Source: Globicephala melas (Eukaryota; Chordata; Mammalia; Artiodactyla; Delphinidae). From it: a stretch of 64,000 nt of DNA. The DNA is taken from positions 34,311,792 through 34,375,791 of the forward strand of contig NC_083317.1 of the NCBI RefSeq assembly GCF_963455315.2. The letters are read 5' to 3'. Both the position numbers and the translations under genes were made by a program. Below the pieces are notes generated by a model. That model was given only the letters and a program-made list of their open reading frames with translations. It was not told where the DNA came from and did not search any database. Each line of letters opens with the position of its first letter. The stretch's first letter is position 1. This document shows positions 46,332 through 58,700 of this stretch, piece after piece.

Positions 46332-47012
46332 TTAAATTCCATATATATGTGTTAGCATACGGTATTTGTCTCTCTCTTTCTGACTTACTTCACTCTGTAT
46401 GACAGACTCTAGGTCTATCCACCTCATTACAAATAGCTCAATTTCGTCTCTTTTTATGGCTGAGTAATATTCCATTGTATATATGTGCCACATCTTCTTT
46501 ATCCATTCATCCGATGATGGACACTTAGGTTGTTTCCATCTCTGGGCTATTGTAAATAGAGCTGCAACGAACATTTTGGTAAATGACTCTTTTTGAATTA
46601 TGGTTTTCTCAGGGTATATGCCCAGTAGTGGGATTGCTGGGTCATATGGTAGTTCTATTTGTAGCTTTTTAAGGAACCTCCATACTGTTCTCCACAGTGG
46701 CTGTATCAATTTACATTCCCACCAACAGTGTAAGAGGGTTCCCTTTTCTCCACACCCTCTCCAGCATTTATTGTTTCTAGATTTTTTGATGATGGCCATT
46801 CTGACTGGTGTGAGATGATATCTCATTGTAGTTTTGATTTGCATTTCTCTAATGATTAGTGATGTTGAGCATTCTTTCATGTGTTTGTTGGCACTCTGTA
46901 TATCTTCTTTGGAGAAATGTCTATTTAGGTCTTCTGCCCATTTTTGGATTGGGTTGTTTGTTTTTTTGTTATTAAGCTGCATGAGCTGCTTATAAATTTT
47001 GGAGATTAATCC
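46332..47012 (-). pseudogene. L1 ORF2 C-terminal end, open to the natural stop
   Basis: An uninterrupted frame encodes the last 226 or so residues of ORF2p, from ISKIYKQLMQLNNKK to the natural end RMLTHIYGI. It includes the Cys-rich C-terminal segment (CWRGCGEKGTLLHCWWECK) and WHIYTMEYYSAIKRDEI. The open frame extends a few codons past 47012 into the inverted segment; those codons are not ORF2. It is a fragment only: endonuclease and reverse transcriptase are absent. Confidence 0.93.
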
Positions 47013-47443
47013 AGAGATAAACCCACGCACATATGGTCACCTTATCTTTGACAAAGGAGGCAGAAATGTACAGTGGAGAAAGGACGGCCTATTCAATAAG
47101 TGGTGCTGGGAAAACTGGACAGGTACATGTAAAAGTATGAGATTAGATCACTCCCTAACACCATACACAAAAATAAGCTCAAAATGGATTAAAGACCTAA
47201 ATGTAAGGCCAGAAACTATCAAACTCTTAGAGGAAAACATAGGCAGAACACTCTATGACATAAATCACAGCAAGGTCCTTTTTGACCCACCTCCTAGAGA
47301 AATGGAAATAAAAACAAAAGTAAACAAATGGGACCTAATGAAACTTAAAAGCTTTTGCGCAGCAAAGGAAACCATAAAGAAGACCAAAAGACAACCCTCA
47401 GAATGGGAGAAAATATTTGCAAATGAAGCAACTGACAAAGGAT
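47013..47443 (+). pseudogene. L1 ORF2 fragment in the inverted 5' segment
   Basis: An open sense frame of about 144 codons (EINPRTYGHLIFDKGGRN, then SKWIKDLNVRPETIKLLEE and WEKIFANEATDKGL). It lies downstream of the reverse transcriptase domain. It has no stops or frameshifts, unlike the same region at 11290-11851. Confidence 0.93.
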
Positions 47444-47459
47444 TAAAATTAGTATTTTA

Positions 47460-48029
47460 AAAGGACACAATCCCCAGCTTAAACCCATTATTCATTAAGT
47501 CGTGTTTTGTTATTTTTGTTGGGTTTCCTGGTTTCTTAATTTTCCATTTAATGTTTAGGAACTCAGTGCTGATTTTTCTCCTTGCATTTCTTTAGAACCT
47601 TCATTTTGGGTAGCCAACATTTATTTCTATACTCAACACCAAACAGGTTCCTTCCAATGAACACCTCTACTACCCTTCCACTGTCCCCCAATTTCCTTCA
47701 GATTCTCCATCAAAGGTAATGATCTCTAAATTTATAGCTACTGAAAAAGGTAACTGCCAAACAAGAAAAACATAGTGCTAGATTCATTTTGAAGTGCTTT
47801 CAGAGGATGTCAAGATAAAGGAGTTGGATGACATAAGCAAACGAAATATTAACAGATCAAGAAGTCATAACTGAATCACAGGAATGAATATATTGATCTG
47901 ATAAAAAATGGTTTAATCATTTTATAAATGAATCGGTTTTATGGACAACTTTGGCACAATTGCATTTTTATAACTTTTAAAAACATCCTCAGTGATATGG
48001 CTGTTTAAAAGTTTTATTTCTATTGATTT
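47460..48029. other. Unique sequence
   Basis: AT-rich, with nothing recognisable. Confidence 0.5.
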
Positions 48030-48170
48030 AGATGTTTTATAATAGCAGCTATGTATTGTGCCCTCACTCCATGCTGAGAATTGTATTAGCATTAAAAGGT
48101 TATTTTACTCAATCCTTATACTAACCCTATGTAATAGATATTATTAATCTCATTTTACCAATTAAAAAAA
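48030..48170 (-). repeat. MIR SINE remnant, cut by a CHR-1 SINE
   Basis: CACTCCATGCTGAGAATTG, then TTTTACTCAATCCTTATAC and CCCTATGTAATAGATATTA match the complement of the MIR 3' half. It stops shortly before the SINE and does not continue beyond it. Confidence 0.75.
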
Positions 48171-48178
48171 GCACTTCC

Positions 48179-48369
48179 GGGCTTCCCTGGTGGCGCAGTG
48201 GTTGGGAGTCCGCCTGCCGATGTGGGGGACGCGGGTTCGTGCCCCGGTCCGGGGGGATCCCACATGCCGCAGAGCGGCTGGGCCCGTGAGCCATGGCCGC
48301 TGAGCCTGCGCGTCCGGAGCCTGTGCTCCGCAACGGGAGAGGCCACGGCCGGTGAGAGGCCTGCATACC

Positions 48370-48407
<38 letters not shown>
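48179..48407 (+). mobile_element. CHR-1-like tRNA-derived SINE with a 36-A tail
   Basis: A full-length copy: GGGCTTCCCTGGTGGCGCAG, B-box region GGTTCGTGCC, GCATACCGC end, and 36 uninterrupted A (48372-48407). A long pure tail suggests a recent insertion, yet I find no TSD: the left flank ends GCACTTCC and the right flank starts TTCATGTCTT. Confidence 0.96.
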
Positions 48408-48409
<2 letters not shown>

Positions 48410-48419
48410 CATGTCTTCT

Positions 48420-49694
48420 TTATATTCTCCAAAATTCATTTCCCTCAGAGTTTAAGTCACCAAACATTATTAAAGAAGAAACAATTTGCTCTCTTTGATC
48501 CCCTAGGTTGCTAAGTTGCTTCAGTAATCCATTGACAATAGTCATCGTCTAACATAGCTCTTTTGTTCTTCTACTGTATTCTCTCTCCATTGGTACCGGA
48601 AGATTCAAAAACCAAAATAAAAATAACAGCAATAGTTCCAGCCTTTCCCTATCCCCTTCCCACTAAAAATACTTCTGGCTCTGCCTGCTAAGTTTCTGCC
48701 TTTTTCCCAAACAATGAGGAGCATTCTGGAATTTGAAGCAGATGTTTGCATTATTGTGATGCATTATTATGGGAAAGACTGCGGAAGAAGTTACACTAGA
48801 GACTAGAAGTTTGGGGAAGGCATTTTTTAGTAGATTTAGATATTAGAGTTTGATACTGGGTTTGTTGTAGGTGAAGAGAAGAGTAATATTACAATGAACC
48901 TTGTATCTTCTTGTGGAGTTTGAAACATGTAATCAACTTAATTCATTTGCACATTTCTTTTTAGTGGTCAGTCTTTGTTTTTCTTGACCAACACAAGGCT
49001 AAGACTGGATGCTTGAATCATGGCTATATTATCTACACAATGAATTTTTTAAACCAGTTTATTGAATCCTTAGAATTGCAAATGAAGAAAACCATAAACA
49101 ATGCAAAAGATGAAGCATATTGGGTATTGTTTTCAGTAAAGCTTGCCCAGCGCAGAATTCACCACCATTTACCTGGTAGTAGTACCCATCTGTGTGGTAA
49201 TGCTGTTATAATGGTGCTTGGAAATTAAGTATAACGTACAGGCTGATCACATGAGGTCTATTTAGATCTATCTCGGGGGCTAGGTTTTGAATCAGGGTTA
49301 GTAGGCATTTGTGTTGAAGGCAAAACTGAAAAGTCATAATGAAAAGAATTTACGTTAAGTATAAGAAGGCCAAATTGCATCTGCAAGTTCCATTGAGCCC
49401 CAAGGTGCTGCACATAATTTGCTTTGCCTACTGACTCCAGTCACGTCAGTGTCCACAATAAATCATAAGGTTGTAATCCATGAAGTTCTGCCTGGCCTAC
49501 TGGTTGGTATATCTGCCTGGAAGGAAAACCCAAGAACGGAGGAATGGAGAAATCTCTCTTCCGAGGCCTTCTAAAGTAGCCTGGGATGACAGTGATTGCG
49601 GCAGCCCAAACTTTCTATCACCTAAAAGGGTAGTGAGAGTAGAAGCATCACGAAGATTATATTCCAAGCTTTCACTTTATCATCTCCTTTAACC
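48420..49694. other. Unique sequence
   Basis: No gene or repeat recognised. Short sense frames at 49013-49228 and 49480-49692 have no domain features. Confidence 0.5.
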
Positions 49695-49830
49695 CGTGTA
49701 ACAACTAAATGCAATATGAACTATGTTTTATGTTTTATAGATAAAGAAACTAGGACTCTCAGAGTTATATGCTCCAAATCACTCAGCTAGTTTAAGGCCA
49801 GAATTTGAACCAAATATAACAAGTGCTTTT
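49695..49830 (-). repeat. MIR SINE remnant
   Basis: TTTTATAGATAAAGAAACTAG, shortened to ATAGATAAAGAAACTAGGAC, then AAATCACTCAGCTAGTTTAA and GGCCAGAATTTGAACC match the complement of MIR. Confidence 0.8.
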
Positions 49831-49907
49831 TATTCATATTACCCCACATCCTTTCAGATTTCTTCCCCTTCTTTCATTGTTTTTCCATCTATAAGAATAT
49901 GCCTTCC

Positions 49908-50243
49908 GGGACTTCCTTGGTGGTCCAGTGGTAAAGAATCTGCTTTTCAATGCAGAGCACATGGGTTCAATCCCTGGTCAGGGAACTAAGATCCCACATG
50001 CCGGGGCAACTAAGCTGCACGCCACAACTACTGAGCTCACACGCCTCAACGAGAGAGCCCGTGTGCCGCAAACTACAGAGTCCGTGTGCCCTGAAGCCTG
50101 AGTGCCACAGAGAGAGAAAACCCGCACGCCACAACTAGAGAGATGCCTGCATGCTGCAACGAAAGATCCCACATGCCTCAACGAAAATCCTGTGTGCCGC
50201 AATGAAAACCCAAAGTAGCCAAATAAATAAATAAATAAATAAA
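49908..50243 (+). mobile_element. CHR-2-like tRNA-derived SINE, extended
   Basis: It starts GGGACTTCCTTGGTGGTCCA, has a B-box-like GGTTCAATCCC, a long run of degenerate CGCCACAACTA/GTGTGCCGCAA units and an AAATA tail. Perfect 15-bp TSD AAGAATATGCCTTCC at 49893-49907 and 50244-50258. At about 336 bp it is the longest SINE here because of extra internal units. Confidence 0.95.
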
Positions 50244-50258
50244 AAGAATATGCCTTCC

Positions 50259-53200
50259 TAGACTTTATACTCTTTTTTGTTTTTCTATCAAAATTATTGT
50301 AAAAAAAAAAGGGCAGCAATATTATTATTTAAATAATATGCCTCAGAATAATTCACTGAAAAAAAGTCTGAAACCTTGGTTGATATAAAACAAATTATTC
50401 TATCAGGCTTTTGTCCTAAATTTAAATAGTCAAATAACTTAAAAATTAATATTTTTCGCCAAGATTGCAATGCCATTAATGAAGATCCTAAATAGATGCA
50501 AGTTTTCTAAGTGGCTTCGAAGCCATTAAGGAAATATTAAAATATCTTTAATAGGTATCAGTGTTATGTATATCTTACTGCATTATAATATCTGGAACAA
50601 TGTTCAGTTTATTTATGGTGCATGTTTATGTTACTCTCAGCCAATCCCCTGCTTGTGACATAAATTAATTTAATAGAATAGAATAGAATTTATTATTTAT
50701 TTAATAGAATTGTCTTTATTCAAAGCTATAGGGTCACTGGGTTTCTCCACTGCTTTTCTGTACTAAAATATTATCTTTTACAGTCCTACAGATTATGGTA
50801 CACAGTGAGAAGAGAGATATTCTTTCTACCAGGGTTGTAAAGTTTCCAAATATAAATTGAAGTAGAATCTGCATAAATATTTAAATGTTCCTTGGCCTGT
50901 TATTATCATTGTGTTCATAGTATGAGACTCATCTATGAAAGGAAGGCTGAATTTAAATTCTCTAACAAGATAATTACCCATTGCATCTAATTTTGAGGGT
51001 AAATTATTAAAGAAACTGTGTCTGCACGAATATTCGAACTGTGAAAAGTTACATGGTCATGATTCTGAAATAATCCTGGTGGGTGAATGTGGATATACCA
51101 GGATTCTCTGGTGATGTTTTTAAGAGATTCTGAATGGGTCTGAACTCAGGCTTTTAAAGAATTTCGAATCTGTATCTACTCCTGGTTCTGCCTGCCAGCT
51201 CCAGTTTCTTTACTTTAAAGAGCTAATCTCCTTTTAAGGAAGGGCATTAGCTCACCAAAAAGGAAATGGTGTGCTTGTAATGACAAATGACATGACTCTT
51301 CTCTTCTATTTGATAGAAGGGCACTTGTTCTGTCTAAATCGTATATTCTTTTGTAAACAGACTCTCCAGCTCTCTAGCTAGAGAAATCAATGCCCTGTGC
51401 AGACGGTGCCAGACCTTTATTCAGAAATGCATGCACTTGATTCATATTAAAGTTCTGATATTTAACCTTCTGTCTAAACTTTAAATCAGGACCCTAGGGC
51501 AACGTCAAATATCTTCATCTTTTTAAATTTAAAAATTTGTTTCAAACTATAGAAGAGAAATTAAAATCTCAGAATGATTTGAGTCTGTGAGCATAAAAAT
51601 AGCCCTCTAGCATAGGATGCATTTATAACGAGAGTCATAATCTAAGGATCAGTCTCTCAAAATGAGAATGAGAATCAAAAAGAATTAGAGGAAAAAAGTT
51701 GTGTCTGTGGAAAGACATATATAAAGCCCTATGAATATAAAAACCAAGCCAAGCCAATTAAAATTCAAGCGTATTTAAATACAACTCTATACCCTGTTCT
51801 CCAACATACATACAAATATACACATAAAAATATAATGTAACCTAAAATTATGCTATTTAGAATTTTTTTAAAAGTAATTACAGGACTTAACTCATATAGC
51901 AGCTAGGGAAATTATCACAGGTTGTAGCTACTGCCGCCATAAGAATTGGTTTCAATTCAGCCTTTAACGAGATCAGCTATTTCTATTCATTTTCATGGGT
52001 ACCTACTTCTATAATGACAAGGATTAATTTGAAGTTCCTAGAAATGCATCACCTAGCTCACGTTGGAGGGTAGCTAGTCTGTGGGCCATAAATATAAATT
52101 CTTCAAGTAGTGGGTTGACTATTTCATTAAAACTGATGATGTTTTAGTATTTCATATGCAGAGCCATGCAAAGGTGGTATAAAGCAAGGTTTTAATATAG
52201 AAGGTATTTAAGGAGGAAAAGCTGTCACGGAAAGGTGATTGTTAGTTACTCACAGATGCACGAGTCGGGGTAGGGGGATACTTCCTTTGTCAAGCAAGTG
52301 CAAAATAATCTCTGAATTTCAGGTGTCTCTTATGGCTAAAACGGGCCTGCAAAACAAATCACCACATTCAACATAGCCAATACAAAGGCAGGGGAAGGCT
52401 TCTGTGGCATGGCTACCCTTCAAATGTCAATGGTATTAATTTACTTCACTTTTCTTTAAGTAAAGATAATAATGATTGGAGGGTAATATTTGAGGTTTGG
52501 GAGAAGATAGTGCACACAGTATGATTACTCAGCCTCCTGTAGTTTAGCCCCTGTTTGTAAGTCAGTATTTCCCAGTATTCTTCTCTAACACTGTAACCAA
52601 TGCCATTCAGAGAGACAGTGCTGGCAATGGCAGGCTACTGTCATGCTCAGTGTGAGGGAAGCTGCAAAACCGTCATCAGGTCCATAAAGCACAAGTTCAT
52701 TAAATTCCCTGAGAAGCCCACAATGACTCAGACACTTTGTGTTATGTAAGTTATGCACATGTAATAACCAAGCAAGCAATTTAGCCTCCGTTTGATCAAT
52801 TCACTGAGGAGAGAAAAATAAAAGAGAGCCATTGTGGTTTCATATGAAATCAGGGGCAATCACTGTCCTGGACTTCTCAATAAGAGTGTTATAGACATGT
52901 TTTCCAGATTCTATTCTTCCAGAAAAAGAAGAGTTGACTAGTATTTTTGAGAGTTAAACATTAAAAAACATTTAAAATATCAAGAATTATTTGTAAAATA
53001 GTAATAATCCACCTACTTTTAAGTGGAAATTTTATAGAAAATGATAAAACGTTTATTTCTTTCAAAATTCTTTCCAGAAGCTGTTCTGAATCTTAACATA
53101 GTGTTTATCATCTTGCAAGTGAATAATAACATATAATGATTCTTAGCCCTGCTGCAGAAATCCCACTTTGGGACCAGTATCCTCTGTGACATCTATAAAC

Positions 53201-53734
53201 CAATGACAAGACAAGATCACCAATAATGATGTCCTGGACACCAATCAGCCACAATGTAGTGAGCCCGTCTGGGGTATTGTCCTCCCCTGCACCAGACAGG
53301 TGAAGAAGGGAGCTCATAAGTGATGTATGAACCCTTCTGTTGTACCTAACAGAGGAAGAGTGTTTATCTTCCTAAATATCTGTTAGACTCCTGTCACTTA
53401 GATATATAATACTCCAAGAAGACGAAAGGAAGAGGAAAAAAGGAAGTTAAAAAAATGTATCTTTCGAGTCATTGTGCTAAGGAGTGTCAGGTCAGGGGTT
53501 ACTGCCAAGTCTGAATAGCTCTTCAGTGAATATGTTTATGTAAAATGAAAACCACAAATTAATTCAGAGAGAAGAAACAAATGAAAAAAATTCCAGGTTC
53601 ATTATTTCCATAATACAGCCCAAACCACTGGTTAACTTCTTTCACTCTCAAGTTTTGACTCGTTGGTTTTGTTACTATCCTGCTAATCCAAGGCACAACT
53701 GATAGACTATCATATGGAAAGGAAGAGCATTCAT
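50259..53734. other. Unique sequence
   Basis: No gene, RNA or clear interspersed repeat. A small AGAAT repeat lies at 50672-50692. Minus-strand frames at 52585-52779 and 53108-53317 are short and featureless. Confidence 0.5.
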
Positions 53735-53763
53735 TTTTTTCTCAGCTTTATTGAGGTATAATA
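53735..53763 (-). repeat. Tiny L1 3'-end scrap
   Basis: TTTTTTCTCAGC followed by TTTATTGAGGTATAAT is the complement of an older L1 3' terminus. It is about 28 bp. A flanking duplication is not clear, so this could be an ultra-short insertion or the edge of a decayed copy. Confidence 0.45.
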
Positions 53764-53799
53764 TCATCTTCTCTTAAATATCTAAACTAGTATGGATCT

Positions 53800-53965
53800 T
53801 AACCTCTAAAAGAAAACATTGATTCCTTATCACTCTGATCCTTAGTTCCATCCATAAAATTGGATGAATAATTCAGCGGGTGGCTGCATAGATTAAGTGA
53901 AGTAACATATGTAAAGTGGCTAGGGCTTTGCAAGCACTCAATAAGTATTAAATATTATTTTTATT
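53800..53965 (+). repeat. MIR SINE remnant
   Basis: TCCATAAAATTGGATGAATAA, shortened to ATAAAATTGGATGAATAAT, then GATTAAGTGAAGTAACATAT and GCAAGCACTCAATAAGTATT follow the MIR 3' half. Confidence 0.65.
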
Positions 53966-55058
53966 CCTATAGGCGTGCAATATTTCAGTTGATTTTCAGT
54001 AAACATCAACTTTTCCTTAATTCAGACTATGAGCAAGTGTTAGTTACAGTTTGAAAAAAGTGAAACAGAAGATTAAAAGAAACTGAAGATCTGGATAACT
54101 ATTATTCACTATAATTGAATTTCCATTTGTGATTAAACTTCAGCTTCTTCATAACTGAAAAGATACTAGAATAGTAGGTCATAACATTTGTTGTGAATAT
54201 TTCCACATGTAAAAAGACGGATTATTTCTGACTGCAAGGCCCCAGAGTACTTACACTGCACTTCACAATTAAGATCCCAATATCAGTTCCCAATTTCATA
54301 CGTGAAAACAGCAGAAGAAGACTGGACAATTTGAAATTCAGTGTGTGAACTGCATTTTTGTTTTCTTACGTAGCTCATTTTCTCATACAGTTAATCATTG
54401 ATTTAGCAATATATTTGGGCACCTACTATGTGCCGAATATATAATGCTAGTACTAGCAAGAAATATTAGAGTTAATAAGACAAGATAGAGCTTACAACTG
54501 ACACACACACTAAACACACACCTTTGCAATCAATTGAAAAACAAATATTGAACAAGAAAATCAACCACAGGTCCTAGAGTTGAGTGGGGTTTTGACAAGT
54601 AGAGCTAAAGGAGAAGAGAATTATGGGCAGAAAGAATAGCACAAACGAACGTCCGGATAATGGAAACACAAGATCTGATTTATCCTTTCTTTGTCTGCCA
54701 AAATCCCACTCTTTCTCCAAAGTGAAATACAATATTTAAACTGACTGCTTATCCCTTCCCCTATCTTCTTAATTGTTCTTCTTCCATAACATCTTTCATT
54801 TTGCTTTAGTAAGTTACACTCTCAAGATCAGGAACATCTGGAATCAAGAATATTTAATTCTCTAGGATCTTATATGGTACCTGGAACATTAGTCACTAAA
54901 AAAATGTTCATTCTAGAATATAGAAAATGAGGGAAAATGAGAAGCTGTGATATGTGATTTATAATAAGAAATATATATTTGGTCTTCATCCCCATTTTTG
55001 GCTCCTAAAATCCTTGGAATTTCCTAAGTGAGGAGAGTGGAAAAGGTATCTTTTTTTA
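53966..55058. other. Mostly unique sequence with an old L2/MIR-type block
   Basis: 54385-54500 carries the GGGCACCTACTATGTGCC motif of old L2/MIR-type 3' ends on the minus strand. 54500-54520 is a short (AC)n. 54640-54915 has weak L2 texture. No gene seen. Confidence 0.5.
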
Positions 55059-55790
55059 TGTTAATGAGGTGACTTTTGGGCCCCACCTAGGGATGGGGGT
55101 AGGTTGACAGGAGAACCAACCATGTAACTTGAGGCTTGGGATTTTCAGTCCCACACACCCTTCCCCACCCCGCCTACCCCTCACCCCTCCGGACCTCTGG
55201 GAACAGGAGAAGGCTGGAGACTGAGTTCAAGCACCAATGGCCAGTGATATAATCAATTATCCCTATGTAATGAAGCCTCCATAAAAAACTGAAAGGAGGG
55301 TCAGAGAGCGTCTGGGTTGGTGCACACACGGAGATCAGGGAGAGTGGCACCATCAGAGAGTATGGAGGCTCCATGCCCTTTCCCCATACCCTGTCCTACA
55401 CATCTCTTTCACCTGGCTGTTCCTGTGTTATATCTTTTTTAGAATTAACTGGTAATCTAGTAATTAAAATGTTTCTCTGAGTTCTGTGACTGCTCTAGCA
55501 AATTAATAGAACCCAAGGAGGAGGTCATGAGAACCTCTAATCAATAGAGTCAGAAGCACCTGGGCTTTCGACTGGCATCTGAAGTGGGGAGAGGAGGGGT
55601 AGAGTCTTGAGGGACTGAACCCTCACTCTGTGGGATCTGATGCTATCTGGGTAGAGAGTATCAGAATTGAGTTGAATTGTAGGACACCCAGCCAGTGTCT
55701 GGAGAATACTTGGTGCTGTGCGGGAACCACATCCCCCCGACCCCACACACACCCATTGGAATTGGTACCAGAATCTATTTAGATCTCTAG
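55059..55790 (+). mobile_element. Solo LTR of an old mammalian ERV
   Basis: It starts TGTTAATGAGGTGACTTTTG. Ordered LTR blocks follow: GACAGGAGAACCAACCATGT, ATGTAATGAAGCCTCCATAA, TTCTCTGAGTTCTGTGAC, GACTGGCATCTGAAGTGGG and GTTGAATTGTAGGACACCC. A decayed polyadenylation region (AGAATTAACTGGTAATCTAG) lies near 55440. It is GC-richer than its surroundings. No internal coding sequence is attached. The 3' limit is approximate and the family is not named. Confidence 0.7.
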
Positions 55791-58700
55791 AATTTAAGTT
55801 TCAGTGACTGGGTAGAAAGAGGTCAGAAGCGTGGAGTCCCTGAATAAGGAGGTAATTCAAGTTATTTGAGAAGAAGAGAATTATGATGATTTTAGTTTTG
55901 ATGACAATTAAAGAGCCAAGTGAAGGTTCCGGCCAATTTTTGCATATACAGGACTAGAATTAAAAAGGTAGCCAGGACTGTAGAAAAATATTTGAGAGTT
56001 GTCCACATAGTGGTAACTGTATATAAAAAAAAGATGAGGAGTGTGCTGACAAAGAAAGCCTGAAGGACAACTATTTGGGGGACAGAAAGAACATGAGAAT
56101 ACAGAAAATTGAGAAAAATTAGAAAGAGAGCTAGGAGAGCTTATTGTCAGAGGATTCCATGGAGAAAAAAACAGTCAAAAAGAAAGGAGAAAGATCAAGA
56201 AAAACTGAGAAAGAGTTATTAGAGTTGTGATTTCTGTGTTCACTGGATACCAGCAAAAATTATTTGGAGACAGAATGGAAGTCATTTTATCAGAAGGCAT
56301 TTTTCTTCTCATGCTGGGTATACTTACATCTAAAACATGATATCGCAGAACAGAGTCTATAAAAAGTAATATGATATATCAATAGCTTTATGAGGAATGA
56401 AAAGAAAGTGTTTATTCAAAGCAATTTCAATATATTACTGTGATTTGCACATAGTGACATCATTTTAGGAGTGCATCAGATGAAGTTTTTGTACTTAGGA
56501 CTTTATAATACAGTATTTTTTTAAAGCCTACCATTATTAACATTTCTGAGAGTTAGAAAAATTTACACCAACTATCACAATTAAACTACAGTAAGAAATC
56601 AGTCCTGATGCAGAAATAAGAAGCCCGAATGCTATTTTGGAATCAGTAGTTAACTATTTTTATGAGGGAAAGTGGATGTACTTATACAATACAGTAGGAG
56701 GAGAATCAGACTACCTAGAGGTAGTTTAGCCTGCAGGTAGCCTGAATGTTTTGCATTTTAGAAATTGTGTATAGGTTGTGAGGACAGGAGTGTAAAAAGT
56801 GAGGAAATGAAAATAGATGACCAGCTACCCAGAGAATCTGCCTGATTCAGTTTGTAATTAGATGTTTAGATTATCACTCTTAATCTTTAAATTATTTCAA
56901 TTCTGTTGAGAGTGGAAGTGAAATTACAAATTGTAGAATCTTGTTAGCTGAGCTAGTTTAAGACACAATAAATTCATACTGAGGGTGAACCTTCTTTCTA
57001 TATCATATAAATATGCAAAGAAAACATTTCCCATAGTAATAAGAAAGTTAGTATATTTTCATGGTGGAATTAATTTAGTAATCCAGATTCATGTCTTATG
57101 AAACCATATGGAAGTCAGTGTATTATCCTTTTCCCCTTTGGAGTAGGTATTCATTCAATCATCCACTCATTTACCCATTCAAATAATAATTGAATGCTTA
57201 CTATACATCAGGCACTGTGGTAGGCACTGGTCATCCAATCATGAATAAGATTCATCCCTTTCTCTCAAGAGCCAAAAACCTAGAAGTGCTTTCTAGATGC
57301 TTCAAAATTTGTTAAAGAAAATTAATAGAGCAACTTTTAAAATCCAATATATATGCCATACAACTACCACTTAAATATCTCACTATATTAACCAACATTC
57401 TTTATTTGCCCTATATCATAGCCAATGTCCATAGCATACTGAATGCTCAAAAACAGGATCTCTCTTATACTCTCTAATACTTTTCCTTCCACTAGTAGAA
57501 GGTTTTCATTTTTTGTTTTTGTTTTCATCAAGCCTACAGTTTGGATTTGCTCCCAAACATGTTTATATAAGTTATGCTCATGATCGTAATTATGCAATTC
57601 AATTAAATATTGCTTAAGCTGATTAAATACAGTTGTGAAAGTGTTTCTTTGATGCTGTTTCTAAGTTGAATGCTTTGTTAAGACTCAATAAAAATAGGTT
57701 ACCAACAGGGCTGAATTAGTTTAGGAGACACAACTTTAAACAATTAAAGGGAAAAAACCTTAAACGTCTTAAAGGCTTCTCTACCTAGGTTAGATTACTT
57801 TGCAATGGTCTTTAAGTTCTTGGTCCACTTAAAAAAGAAAACAAAACTGACTTTCATACAAGATCTATTATGTGTACGATTTATGTGGAAAGATGAACTG
57901 TAATCATTGGGCCCATCCTTTAGGGAAAAAAAAGCAAAAAATAACTTTGGTCTTACATTTAAAAAATAGTTAATGAACATTATTTGTAGGTTTTAGGCTA
58001 ATAGAAAACCTTTAATGCAATGCGTATAACATTATTTTGTGATTCCTCACTGTAACCAACTTTTTCAATTAATTGATCTACTACCAACCTTACCTGCATG
58101 TGATAGAAGGCTTTTTGCTGTGCTAGCTACAGACTACAATTCCAAAGACACATGGATATGGCATAATAGTGTTGCATACTAATGGCTTATGTATAGATAG
58201 ATATCATTTTGTTATTCTGAAACAGAGAAGATGTCTTCTGTTTCTCAATTTTAAAAAGGAATACGTTATTTAAAGGAACAGTTTTTATTGGGAAATACAA
58301 GAAGTTAGAACTTCATAGCCCTAAGGTGCTATTCTATGCTTTCTTCTTAGAGGCACAACAGTTCTCCCAGTTGATGGATAAAAAGTCCACAAAAGGGAGC
58401 CATGAGTTGGGTAGCATGTCCCTGGAAAGGAACGAGATATGACAGTTTGAAAATTGAGTTTTCTATCAAAAATGTTGAGTTATTTAATTCTCAGTGATTC
58501 AGTGTACTGATAAATATTATTTTTACTTGGAATGCATATCCTTGAATGTTATGTTGTAAAAATGTCCAGAAAATGGGATCTGAACAAAGCCATTTTTCTT
58601 CCATTACATACTAACAGAACAAAGAAAAACAAATGTGTTTACATACCCTATGCTTTATTAAACTACAAGGACTTCAGTTGTTGCCTGTGGGATTTTTATG

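Larger units (their letters stand above)
45947..47443 (-). mobile_element. Twin-primed (5'-inverted) L1 with a perfect 16-bp TSD
   Basis: 45947-47012 is the antisense L1 3' part (tail at the left, 3' UTR, ORF2 end). 47013-47443 is the adjoining upstream part of ORF2 in sense orientation. The sense part ends ...ATDKGL and the antisense part begins ...GLISKIYKQL, so they are contiguous in the source RNA. The inversion junction has a shared CC at 47011-47012. The TSD TAAAATTAGTATTTTA is identical at 45931-45946 and 47444-47459. The perfect TSD and long open frames make this one of the younger L1 copies here. Confidence 0.97.

Noticed and set aside
49950..50319. Cys/Arg/Ser-rich frames with repeated units, resembling a repeat protein
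   Set aside because: They are the translated tandem units of the CHR-2 SINE.
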